NCBI RefSeq assembly: GCF_023227875.1 | Contig: NZ_JALOCH010000014.1 | Coordinates: forward strand, 1-64,000 | Direction of reading: 5' to 3' | DNA length: 64,000 nucleotides | DNA from: Methanoregula sp. | Lineage (GTDB): Archaea; Halobacteriota; Methanomicrobia; Methanomicrobiales; Methanospirillaceae | Shown here: piece after piece, positions 56,812 through 64,000 of the stretch | How positions within the stretch are numbered: position 1 is the stretch's first letter | Layout of the letters: each line of letters begins with the position of its first letter | The notes under the pieces: model-generated | What the model was told of the DNA's origin: nothing | The model's database searches: none | The model's input: only the letters and a program-made list of their open reading frames with translations | Made by a program: the position numbers and the translations under genes

Positions 56812-57597
56812 ATGGCGGACAGGGAGTGGCCACAGGAAGCAGAACTGGTCGTCTGCACGGTCGAGAACGTCAAGGATTTCGTAGCCTTCGTATCGCTCGA
56901 CGAATACAGTGGCCGCCAGGGGCTCATCCCCATCTCTGAAATCGCCACGGGCTGGATCAAGTACATCCGTGACCACATCCGCGAGGGCCAGAAGATCGTC
57001 TGCAAAGTCCTCAATGTGGACCGGAGCCGTGGCCACATCGACCTTTCCTTAAAGGACGTCAACGAGCACCAGCGCCGCGAGAAGATCCGCGAGTGGAAGA
57101 ACGAGTCCAAGGCCCAGAAGTGGCTCGGGTTTGTTGCGGAACAGACCGGGGAACCCCTGGCCGCGATCGAGGACGTCATCTACAAGAAGTACGGGGCATT
57201 TTACCCGGTCTTTGAGGATATTGTCATCGACCCTGAGACCACGCTCAAGAAACTCGGGTACTCAAAGAAAGTGACCGAGGTCCTCCTCCGCGTGGCGCAG
57301 GAGAGCGTGAAGGTGCCCCATGTCGAGGTGACCGGGCACCTGACCCTTGAGTCGACCCGCCCGGATGGCGTTGAAGTGATCCGGAAGGCACTTGAGAAGG
57401 CAAGTGCCTCGAAGAGTGCGGGTGCGGAGGTCGAACTGTTATACCTCGGTGCACCCACGTACCGGATCAAGGTGAAGGCACCGGATTACAAGGCCGCGGA
57501 GAAAGCGATCGAGAAGTCCGCTAATGCCGCTATTGCTGTCGTGGAAAAAGCCGGTGGCGAGGGCAAGCTCGTCAAGAAACCGAAATCCGGGAAGTAA
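56812..57597 (+). CDS. eif2a: Translation initiation factor aIF2 alpha subunit
   Basis: The 261-residue protein has an S1 domain (residues about 8-85: ELVVCTVENVKDFVAFVSLDEY), a helical middle part, and a C-terminal alpha/beta domain that binds the gamma subunit (VEVTGHLTLESTRPDGVEVIRKALE). aIF2 brings initiator tRNA to the ribosome. GTG 56800 is an alternative start. Three bases separate it from nop10. Confidence 0.96.
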   Translation: MADREWPQEAELVVCTVENVKDFVAFVSLDEYSGRQGLIPISEIATGWIKYIRDHIREGQKIVCKVLNVDRSRGHIDLSLKDVNEHQRREKIREWKNESKAQKWLGFVAEQTGEPLAAIEDVIYKKYGAFYPVFEDIVIDPETTLKKLGYSKKVTEVLLRVAQESVKVPHVEVTGHLTLESTRPDGVEVIRKALEKASASKSAGAEVELLYLGAPTYRIKVKAPDYKAAEKAIEKSANAAIAVVEKAGGEGKLVKKPKSGK

Positions 57598-57600
57598 CTG

Positions 57601-57756
57601 ATGAGCGGTCGTATCCGGCACTGCCCGGCAGATCATATCTATACCCTTTCTTTAACCTGTCCCGAATGCGGCAGGCCGACTGCTGTCGCACACCCGGCAA
57701 AATTCTCTCCTGAAGACAAGTACGGCACCTACCGCAGGCTGGCCCACCATGATTGA
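57601..57756 (+). CDS. nop10: H/ACA ribonucleoprotein protein Nop10
   Basis: This 51-residue frame encodes a zinc-ribbon protein, with HCPADHIYTLSLTCPECG and the end PAKFSPEDKYGTYRRLAHHD. This is archaeal Nop10, part of the H/ACA RNP that makes pseudouridine in rRNA. It follows aIF2-alpha by three bases and overlaps the start of the PAC2 gene by eight bases. The context is the same in most Euryarchaeota. Confidence 0.95.
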   Translation: MSGRIRHCPADHIYTLSLTCPECGRPTAVAHPAKFSPEDKYGTYRRLAHHD

Positions 57757-58504
57757 GGACATCACCGTCCGGTACCTCGACAGTTTTACGGATAAAAAAC
57801 TGGACAATCCGATCCTTATCGAGGGCCTGCCCGGTATCGGCCAGGTGGGAAAACTGGTTGCCGAGTATATGATCCATATCCTCGAAGCCGAGAAGATCGG
57901 AGAGATCCACTCGCTCTACTTCCCACCCCAGGTGATACTTGAGGAGAACGGGCTGGTCCGGCTCGCGAGAAACGAGCTCTTCCTCTACCAGTCCGGAGGA
58001 AAGGACATTATCTTCCTTGTCGGTGACCACCAGAGCACCTCCAACGAGGGGCACTATCTCCTCGCCGATTGTTACTGCGATATTGCCGAGGAGCTTAAGG
58101 TGAAGCGGATCTACACGCTCGGCGGCTTTGGCGTGGGGCACCTCGTCAACGGGCCCCGGGTGCTTGGTGCGGTCAACCGTATCGATCTCCGCGAGGAAGT
58201 CATGGCGGCCGGTGTCACCTTCGACCGGGACGAACCGGGTGGCGGCATCATCGGTGCCGCAGGTCTCATCCTCGGCCTCTCCGCACAGCGGGGTATCGAT
58301 GCGGTCTGCCTGATGGGCGAGACGAGCGGGTATCTCGTGGACCCGATGAGTGCGGCAAATGTGCTCGCGATCTTATCGAAACTGATCGATGTCCCGGTTG
58401 ATCCCACGAAGCTGAACGACCGTGCTGCCGAGATGGAGAAGGCGATCGAGAGCATGGTCGAGAGCGAGAAGGGGAAGGACGAGGAACTGAACTATATCGG
58501 GTGA
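57749..58504 (+). CDS. PAC2-family proteasome assembly chaperone-like protein
   Basis: The 251-residue protein matches the archaeal PAC2 family: PILIEGLPGIGQVGKLVAEYMI, the VGDHQSTSNEGHYLLAD segment, and GGFGVGHLVNGPRVLGAV, then a helical end. It is thought to help proteasome assembly. Its start lies within the last codons of nop10, which points to translational coupling. Confidence 0.92.
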   Translation: MIEDITVRYLDSFTDKKLDNPILIEGLPGIGQVGKLVAEYMIHILEAEKIGEIHSLYFPPQVILEENGLVRLARNELFLYQSGGKDIIFLVGDHQSTSNEGHYLLADCYCDIAEELKVKRIYTLGGFGVGHLVNGPRVLGAVNRIDLREEVMAAGVTFDRDEPGGGIIGAAGLILGLSAQRGIDAVCLMGETSGYLVDPMSAANVLAILSKLIDVPVDPTKLNDRAAEMEKAIESMVESEKGKDEELNYIG

Positions 58505-58591
58505 TGCCGGTCCTGTAGGACCGGAATGATATTCTTCTTTTGATCTCTACCCGGTATTCCTGGGATTATGTGTTATGGCAGGGATTGGGAT

Positions 58592-59089
58592 ATGGTCGAT
58601 ATAAGCGATGCCGGGAAATCCTGCATACGGCTTGCTTTTAAAGAGGACATCCCCCGGCTGGCAATCCATCACCGGCAGATGTTCGAAGAGATCCAGGAAC
58701 GGAACGGTACTTTCCCGGACCCGTCCGGAATGGCAGTACTGGAGAAAGAGTATGCAGGGAAACTGGCCCGTGAGTTCAATACCGGGACCTGTATTTCATG
58801 GGTCGCAGAGGCCGGAAACCGGATTGTTGCAAGCGGTGCGATCAGTATCCTGCCGTATGTGCCGGTCCCCTATGACCTCTCGTGCCGGGTCGCATTTCTT
58901 CACAGCATCTATACGGAAAAAGAGTGCCGGCACCAGCATCATGCCAGTCATATTACCCGGGCAGCGGCAGACTATTGCCGAAGTCAGGGGATCAAACGTT
59001 TATACCTTTTTGCCAGTGATGCCGGGCGCCCCTTGTATGAACAGACCGGTTTCGTACCTGTCCCGAATATGATGCTGCTTCTCCAGTAA
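58592..59089 (+). CDS. GNAT-family N-acetyltransferase
   Basis: The 165-residue protein is a GNAT acetyltransferase: IRLAFKEDIPRLAIHHRQMFEEI, a central strand RIVASGAISILPYVPVP, and C-terminal LYLFASDAGRPLYEQTGF. The acetyl-CoA loop is atypical: ECRHQHHASHITRAA in place of Q/RxxGxG/A. The substrate is unknown. ATG 58568 is an in-frame earlier start. Confidence 0.82.
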   Translation: MVDISDAGKSCIRLAFKEDIPRLAIHHRQMFEEIQERNGTFPDPSGMAVLEKEYAGKLAREFNTGTCISWVAEAGNRIVASGAISILPYVPVPYDLSCRVAFLHSIYTEKECRHQHHASHITRAAADYCRSQGIKRLYLFASDAGRPLYEQTGFVPVPNMMLLLQ

Positions 59090-59144
59090 TCAGGAAAGAA
59101 GAACGAGGAAATCCATTCTGTCTGCTCCGGATTTTCCGCCAGGA

Positions 59145-59615
59145 CTATCCCTTCTGCATGAATGCGATGATCTCCTCAATATCCGGCACCGAGTGCACCG
59201 GGTAGATCTTCACGAACACAATCCGCTGCTTCTCGTCAACAATGATATTCGCCCGCTCGGAGAACCCGTTCGCGTCCCGGAAGATCCCGTACTTCTCCGC
59301 AACCGCCCCATGGGGCCAGAAGTCGCAGAGGAGCGGGGTCTTTGTGATCCCAAGACTCCCTGCCCATGCCTTCTTGCAGGGAACGGAATCGACACTGATA
59401 CCGACCGGCACGCAGTTGAGTGAAAGGAGCTGTTCCCGGTTGTGCTCGAGTGATCTCATCTGTGCAGCGCAGAACTCGGTCCAGGCAAGCGGGTGGAAGG
59501 AGAGGAGCACGCGTTTCCCTGCCTGCTCATAGAGATCGAAGGTCACATCATTCTGGTCTTTTAGCGAGAAGTTCCGTGCACTATCCCCGGTCTGTGCCAT
59601 CGTGTTCTGTGTCAT
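59145..59615 (-). CDS. Peroxiredoxin (AhpC/TSA-like)
   Basis: The 156-residue protein is a thioredoxin-fold peroxiredoxin. The peroxidatic site is PLAWTEFCAAQM, matching PxxxTxxC, with a further Cys later in VPCKKAW. It reduces peroxides with a thiol donor. The start at 59615 follows GGTGACC; the frame reaches upstream to 60149, but that part has no coding character. The redox partner is unknown. Confidence 0.92.
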   Translation of the reverse strand: MTQNTMAQTGDSARNFSLKDQNDVTFDLYEQAGKRVLLSFHPLAWTEFCAAQMRSLEHNREQLLSLNCVPVGISVDSVPCKKAWAGSLGITKTPLLCDFWPHGAVAEKYGIFRDANGFSERANIIVDEKQRIVFVKIYPVHSVPDIEEIIAFMQKG

Positions 59616-59724
59616 ATGGTCACCTGTACTGGTGTTCTGGTGGCGGGAGGGGATGAGGTTTTGCATCGTGGCCGGGCCGGTTCGTGGACCCGTACGCTTG
59701 CGTGATCCCGCCCGCGACAAAACC

Positions 59725-59841
59725 TGCCCCTGCCCGACCCCCTCATCCATAAGGTTGCTCTCGGGATCCAGTTTTTCCTCGTAAAAATACCAAAAAAAGC
59801 CGGATATTCCGGAAACGGTGAGGGGGGGTCGGGCAGGGGCA
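59725..59841. repeat. Palindromic intergenic element 2 (MITE-like, 117 bp)
   Basis: The arms TGCCCCTGCCCGACCCCC.. (59725-59745) and its inverted copy (59819-59841) match except for two added G in the right arm. The centre has CCTCGTAAAAATACCAAAAA and an inner hairpin CCGGA-TAT-TCCGG (59800-59812). Both follow the plan of element 1 at 30579-30699, with a shared CGTAAAAA block and CCCGACCCCC arm core. The region 59616-60093 has no gene. The element lies 253 bp before hxlB. Confidence 0.7.
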
Positions 59842-59974
59842 ATCTGGTGTTGCCGGTAAAAAATTTCCAGCCCGCGACCGTTCCGGCCGGCAATGCCGGC
59901 CCCCCATCTCCCCGGAAACCTGCCCCCGCATACCGGGATTCCCCGGCTGGCCCGGCCGGTGCATGCGGACAACT

Positions 59975-59994
59975 GTACCCGTCCGACCCCCCAT
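59975..59994. repeat. Solo arm related to the palindromic elements
   Basis: GTACCCGTCCGACCCCCCAT closely matches the solo arm at 30787-30808. It ends about 100 bp before the hxlB start, as the other solo arm does before its gene. Confidence 0.55.
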
Positions 59995-60093
59995 GACAGG
60001 GTATCCCCAAGCCATTCCCTGCCGCGGTCCGCTGGCATCCCTGCGCACACCGATACCCTCATATCAGACGCTATACAACATCCCAATAGTAAA

Positions 60094-60711
60094 ATGACCG
60101 AAGAATTTTCCGATATACCGCTCTTCATGGAACAGATGGCAGAGTCCATAAAGAAGACCGCCGCAATGCTCGAAAAGGCCGAGACATCCTTATTCTTCCA
60201 GCGGATGCTGACCGCAAAACGGGTCTATGTGGCCGGCGCCGGCCGGTCCGGGCTCATTGCCCGGGCATTTGCCATGAGGATGCTGCACCTGGGCTTTGAC
60301 GTGTACGTTGTCGGGGAGACAATAACACCTGCGTTGCAGCCCGGCGATGCCCTCGTGGTCTTCTCGGGATCGGGAGAGACGCACTCGATTGTCACGTTTG
60401 CGAATACGGTCAGGGACCTCGGGGGTAGCGTCTGCCTCATCACCGCATCACCGGACTCGACGATGAGCCGGGTCGCGGACTGCGTCGTGAACCTCGGGGA
60501 CCTCACCGGCTATTACCGTGGCGACACATCCACGTTCGAGGAACGCCAGGTGACCGGGCAGTACCGGTCGATATCGGCAGCCTTTGCCCCGCTGGGTACC
60601 CTCTTTGAGACGATGGCCCTGATCTTCTCCGATGCCGTCATCTCTGCGCTGATGGAAGCAAAGAAAGAAGGAGCCGGGGCACTGAAAGGGCGGCTCCTGA
60701 ACGTGGATTAA
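60094..60711 (+). CDS. hxlB: 6-Phospho-3-hexuloisomerase
   Basis: The 205-residue SIS-domain protein converts hexulose-6-phosphate and fructose-6-phosphate in the ribulose monophosphate pathway, which archaea use to make pentoses. Marks are RVYVAGAGRSGLIARAFAMRMLHLGF, LVVFSGSGETHSIV and the helical end FEERQVTGQYRSISAAFAPLGTLFE. The start ATG 60094 is preceded by CTATACAACA as a TATA-like piece. hxlA is not adjacent. Confidence 0.93.
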   Translation: MTEEFSDIPLFMEQMAESIKKTAAMLEKAETSLFFQRMLTAKRVYVAGAGRSGLIARAFAMRMLHLGFDVYVVGETITPALQPGDALVVFSGSGETHSIVTFANTVRDLGGSVCLITASPDSTMSRVADCVVNLGDLTGYYRGDTSTFEERQVTGQYRSISAAFAPLGTLFETMALIFSDAVISALMEAKKEGAGALKGRLLNVD

Positions 60712-60729
60712 ATCAGGTGGATTAACGAC

Positions 60730-61815
60730 ATGGTTCCAACGGACCGCGATCCCGCCAACCGGAAAGGCGCCGACGATGCGCTCCGCGACAGCGAGGAGCG
60801 GTACCGGACCCTGCTCCGTGTCATCCCCGTCCCGTTCTGCATCGTGGATGCGGAGGGCGTCCTGGTCTACATGAACGATCGGTTCTCCCGGATGTTCGGC
60901 TATACCCCGGAGGATATGCACACCCTGCAGGAATGGTGGGTGCAGGCATACCCCGATGCAGCCTACCGGGCATGGGCGATGGAGACCTGGGATGCGGATA
61001 TGAAGAGGGCCGTGCTGGAAGGGACGGATATCCTGCCGCGGGAATACCGGGTCACCTGCAAGAACGGGGATGAACGGATCGAGGAGATCTCGGGCATTAT
61101 CCTTGGCGACCAGTTCATTGCCACGTTCCTCGACGTCACCGACCGGAGACTGGTGGAAGAGGCGTTCCGCGAAGCGAACAGGAAACTCAATATCCTCAAC
61201 AGCATCACCCGCCATGACATCCTGAACCAGCTCATGGGGCTGAACGGGTATATCGAGCTCATGAAGATGAAGACGAAAGACCCTGAACTTCTCGGCTACC
61301 TGAAAAAAGAAGAGAGTGCCGCAACCGCCATCCAGCGGCAGATCGAGTTCACCCGGTTCTACCAGGACATCGGCATGACGGCTGCCGAGTGGCATGACGT
61401 GGAGAAGACCATCGCCACCTCGATCCAGCAGCTCAGGCCCCACGGGATCACCATCGATCTCCATGTTGCCGGACTGGAGATCTATGCCGACCCGCTCGTA
61501 GAGAAAGTGTTCTATAACCTCATGGAGAACTCCCTCCGTCACGGGGACCACGTTACCCGGATGGAATTCACGTACACCGAGTCCGCTGACGGGCTGGTGC
61601 TCGTGTACCATGACGACGGTGTGGGAATCACGGCGGAGGACCGGAAAAGGCTCTTCCAGAAAGGTTTTGGGAAGAATACCGGCCTCGGCCTTTTCCTCTC
61701 GCGGGAGATCCTCCTGATCACGGGTATTGTTATCAGCGAGAACGGGGAAGCCGGTAAAGGAGTCCGGTTCGAGGTACGGGTGCCAAAAGGAGCGTACCGC
61801 TTCCGGCACCATTGA
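60730..61815 (+). CDS. PAS-domain sensor histidine kinase
   Basis: The 361-residue soluble kinase has a PAS domain at residues about 15-145 (YRTLLRVIPVPFCIVDAEGVLVYMND ... MFGYTPEDMHTL). The methanogen-type H-box follows in LNSITRHDILNQLMGLNGY (His about residue 166), then a HATPase with N-box FYNLMENSLRHG, G1 DDGVGI and G2 GFGKNTGLGLFLSREIL. No response regulator is adjacent. It is 18 bp after hxlB and may be co-transcribed. Confidence 0.93.
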   Translation: MVPTDRDPANRKGADDALRDSEERYRTLLRVIPVPFCIVDAEGVLVYMNDRFSRMFGYTPEDMHTLQEWWVQAYPDAAYRAWAMETWDADMKRAVLEGTDILPREYRVTCKNGDERIEEISGIILGDQFIATFLDVTDRRLVEEAFREANRKLNILNSITRHDILNQLMGLNGYIELMKMKTKDPELLGYLKKEESAATAIQRQIEFTRFYQDIGMTAAEWHDVEKTIATSIQQLRPHGITIDLHVAGLEIYADPLVEKVFYNLMENSLRHGDHVTRMEFTYTESADGLVLVYHDDGVGITAEDRKRLFQKGFGKNTGLGLFLSREILLITGIVISENGEAGKGVRFEVRVPKGAYRFRHH

Positions 61816-61902
61816 TAAGGTGATGGCAGGACCTGGTGCCCCCCTCCAACCTGTCCGGATGCGGAGCATTATATCCCGTGAAACGCAATGTTGTTACCAT
61901 CC

Positions 61903-63033
61903 ATGGCCGTCACTGCCGACCTCCACATCCATTCGCCGTACTCGATTGCCGTCTCCCGCTTCATGCAGCCGGAGCAGCTCCTCAAGGGCTGCGTGACGAA
62001 GGGCATCCAGGTGCTCGGCACGGGTGACGCCCTCCAGCCGGACTGGCAGGACCGGTGGAAACCGTTCCTTGAGAATGATGCCGGTATCGTTGTCGTCCCG
62101 CAGGGAGAGATCGAGGACAAGTGCCGTGTCCACCACGTCATCCTTGCACAGGACCTCGCCCAGTTCGACCAGCTCCGCGACCTGCTGGCAGGGACGTGCA
62201 AGAGTTTTACAACCAGCGGCCGGCCCCACGTATACCTGAGTGGTGAGGAGATCGCAAATGCCGCACACGATGTCGGTGCCCTTGTCGGCCCGGCGCATGC
62301 CTTCACCCCGTGGACCGCGATGTATGCGTACTTTGACTCCGTTCCGGCCTGCTATGGGACTGCGAAGATCGACTTCCTCGAACTTGGCCTCTCTGCCGAT
62401 AGTTCTTATGGTGCGGCCATCCCTGACCTCTACGACATCCCTTTCCTCACCAATTCGGATGCCCACAGCCCGTACCCGGACAAGCTCGGCCGGGAGTTCA
62501 ACCGGATCCGGCTTGACCATCGCACCGCAAAGGACGTGCTCGCCGGCATAACGAAGCGAGCGATCGAGATGAACGCAGGGTTCTTCCCGGAAGAAGGGAA
62601 GTATAACCGTACGGCCTGTACCCGGTGCTACACGCAGTATTCCCTTGAGGACGCAACCCGACTCCAGTGGAGATGCCCGTCTGATGGCGGTATTATCAAG
62701 AAGGGCGTGTCCGACCGGGCAAAGGAGCTGGCGCATGGCAGCGAGGCTCGTCCCCGCCCGCCCTATCTCCGGGTCATCCCGCTTTCCCAGATCATCCAGA
62801 CCATGGAGGGCGCCTCATCCCCGAACACGAAGAAGTGCAAGGCGATCTATGCCTTGTTCATCGAGACGTTCGGAAACGAGATCGCGGTCCTGCTTGATGT
62901 GCCCGTTGCAGAGATCCGGGCCGTACACCCGAAGGTGGCGGATGCCATCGATGCGCTGCGGAACGGTACCATCACCCTGCACCCGGGCGGCGGCGGGAAG
63001 TACGGCACGTTCTCGCTTATAGAGGCCGGTTGA
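61903..63033 (+). CDS. Endonuclease Q-family protein
   Basis: The 376-residue protein matches EndoQ: a PHP-type metallo-phosphoesterase domain (ADLHIHSPYSIAVSR, GTGDALQPDW, HVILA, LTNSDAHSPYP), a zinc ribbon (CTRCYTQY ... RLQWRCPSDGG), and a helical end with helix-hairpin-helix-like parts. EndoQ cuts DNA 5' of deaminated bases such as dU and hypoxanthine in Thermococcales and some methanogens. ATG 61888 is in frame but 61903 fits the family. It may act with the stand-alone LigD phosphoesterase in repair, though they are far apart. Confidence 0.9.
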   Translation: MAVTADLHIHSPYSIAVSRFMQPEQLLKGCVTKGIQVLGTGDALQPDWQDRWKPFLENDAGIVVVPQGEIEDKCRVHHVILAQDLAQFDQLRDLLAGTCKSFTTSGRPHVYLSGEEIANAAHDVGALVGPAHAFTPWTAMYAYFDSVPACYGTAKIDFLELGLSADSSYGAAIPDLYDIPFLTNSDAHSPYPDKLGREFNRIRLDHRTAKDVLAGITKRAIEMNAGFFPEEGKYNRTACTRCYTQYSLEDATRLQWRCPSDGGIIKKGVSDRAKELAHGSEARPRPPYLRVIPLSQIIQTMEGASSPNTKKCKAIYALFIETFGNEIAVLLDVPVAEIRAVHPKVADAIDALRNGTITLHPGGGGKYGTFSLIEAG

Positions 63034-63161
63034 ACTGCCAACCCTAAACCCAGTATACCATTATTATTCCCTGAGTCATTGGGGGGCTGATTGTTACTCC
63101 CGCTGCTCAGGAATATCCTTTTTCCTGCCAGCCCACTATTAGTACTCAGGAGGAGATACCC

Positions 63162-64000
63162 GTGGAACTCGGACTGATCGCCAATATCCTGGTAGTCTTT
63201 GCCGTTGCGCTCGTTGTCGGGATGATCTTCAATAAGATCAAAGTCCCCCCTCTCGTTGCCTTCATCCTGACCGGGGCAATCGTCGGCCCGTACGGGTTCT
63301 CCATCATCCAGGGCCAGGAGCAGGTAGCAAATCTGGCGGAGCTGGGTATCATCCTGCTGCTCTTCACCATCGGCCTTGAGTTCTCGTTCAAGGACCTCTG
63401 GCGGATACGCTTCATCGCGATCCTGGGGGGTGCAATCCAGGTCGCGCTCTCGTTTGCGTTCTTCGGTGGCCTTGCCATCAGCATGGGGCTCCCGGTGAAC
63501 CAAGCGATCCTGATGGGATTTTTATTCTCCCTGTCCAGTACAGCCATCGTCCTAAAGCTCCTTCACCAGAGAGGGGAGATGGATTCCCCGCACGGCAGCA
63601 TTGCGCTGGCCATCCTCATCTTCCAGGACCTCATGGCGATCCCCATGATCATGGCGATCCCATTCCTCGCAAGCATCCCCCAGCTGGAATCTACTCCCTT
63701 CCTCTCCGGTGAAGCCCTCATCAATCTGATCATCTATGACCTCATCATCGTGCTCATTCTCATTGTCCTGGCAAAATGGGTCATCCCCCGGCTCATGCAC
63801 GAGATCGCCAAGACCCGCAACCATGAACTCTTCCTCCTTGTTGTCATCCTGACCTGTTTTGGCGTTGCATGGCTGGTCTCGTTCACCGGGATCTCCCTTG
63901 CGATCGGTGCCCTGCTTGCGGGGCTGATCATATCGGGTTCGGAGTACAGCCACCAGGCATCGAGCCTCGTGTTGCCGTTCCGCGATATCTTCACGAGCTT
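63162..64000 (+). CDS. CPA2-family cation:proton antiporter (3' truncated by window end)
   Basis: The reading frame runs from GTG 63162, with AGGAGGAGA at 63149-63157, through the end of the window (279 complete codons). Seen are about eight membrane helices with KVPPLVAFILTGAIVGPYG, the Na+/H+ exchanger segment LLLFTIGLEFSFKDL, SLSSTAIVLKLL, and ILIFQDLMAIPM, all typical of KefB/CPA2. The part in view ends at FRDIFTS; a regulatory RCK domain may follow outside. The ion (K+ or Na+) cannot be decided. Confidence 0.93.
   Translation, partial: MELGLIANILVVFAVALVVGMIFNKIKVPPLVAFILTGAIVGPYGFSIIQGQEQVANLAELGIILLLFTIGLEFSFKDLWRIRFIAILGGAIQVALSFAFFGGLAISMGLPVNQAILMGFLFSLSSTAIVLKLLHQRGEMDSPHGSIALAILIFQDLMAIPMIMAIPFLASIPQLESTPFLSGEALINLIIYDLIIVLILIVLAKWVIPRLMHEIAKTRNHELFLLVVILTCFGVAWLVSFTGISLAIGALLAGLIISGSEYSHQASSLVLPFRDIFTS

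Noticed and set aside
60448..61869. 473-codon minus-strand frame
   Set aside because: It lies opposite hxlB and the histidine kinase, whose domains are clear. It has the composition of an antisense shadow in G/C-rich DNA.

Overview
The window reads as chromosome of a methanogenic archaeon, most likely of the order Methanomicrobiales (Methanoregula-like; inferred from gene content, not from a database search). Archaeal markers are sn-glycerol-1-phosphate dehydrogenase, ribosomal proteins L44e and S27e, aIF2-alpha, Nop10, primase PriS with a GINS subunit, archaeal-type ProRS, endonuclease Q, an FmdE-family protein, an MtrA homologue and PGF-CTERM exported proteins. Starts are a mix of Shine-Dalgarno and leaderless.

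Layout. 1-3.6 kb: tail of a PGF-CTERM surface protein, a block of G/C-rich palindromes, and three poorly known genes, one apparently frameshifted. 3.6-10.3 kb: FmdE homologue, SNF symporter, rubredoxin-flavodoxin fusion, MscS channel, KamA-type radical SAM enzyme, methyltransferase. 10.4-19.4 kb: the most interesting region. A divergent ArsR-type repressor faces a tight operon of three DGC zinc-binding proteins, a cupin, two ArsP-type permeases, a redox-active thioredoxin-like protein, a DUF166 protein, an Acr3 arsenite exporter and a soluble MtrA-like corrinoid protein. It is followed directly by an AbrB-like protein and the mercury-methylation pair hgcA-hgcB. A TCTGAAATG element occurs at both promoters. 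19.5-31.3 kb: DUF4013, DUF169, a PP-loop/cysteine desulfurase fusion, thiM-thiE, a LigD-type phosphoesterase, a PAS protein, a RelBE-like toxin-antitoxin pair, tRNA-Thr, a Cas4-like protein, and a 121-bp palindromic element. 31.3-47 kb: nucleotidyltransferase, Sua5, ACT protein, tRNA-Gly, an exported protein, an FHA/HTH regulator beside a receptor Ser/Thr kinase with a beta-helix ectodomain, HD hydrolase, TrmO, Mrp, and a potassium channel interrupted by an amber codon. 47-64 kb: information-processing genes (proS, egsA, elp3, priS, gins, rpl44e, rps27e, aif2a, nop10, pac2), then peroxiredoxin, a second palindromic element, hxlB, a histidine kinase, endoQ and a truncated CPA2 antiporter.

How it fits together. 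The 10.4-19.4 kb cluster looks like a soft-metal/metalloid handling module: sensing by ArsR, thiol chemistry by DGC and thioredoxin-like proteins, export by Acr3 and ArsP, and corrinoid methyl transfer by HgcA with HgcB as reductant. Cys-rich tails on several of its proteins strengthen that reading. The stand-alone MtrA homologue next to hgcA is a candidate link between the methanogenic C1 pool and mercury methylation; this is inference.
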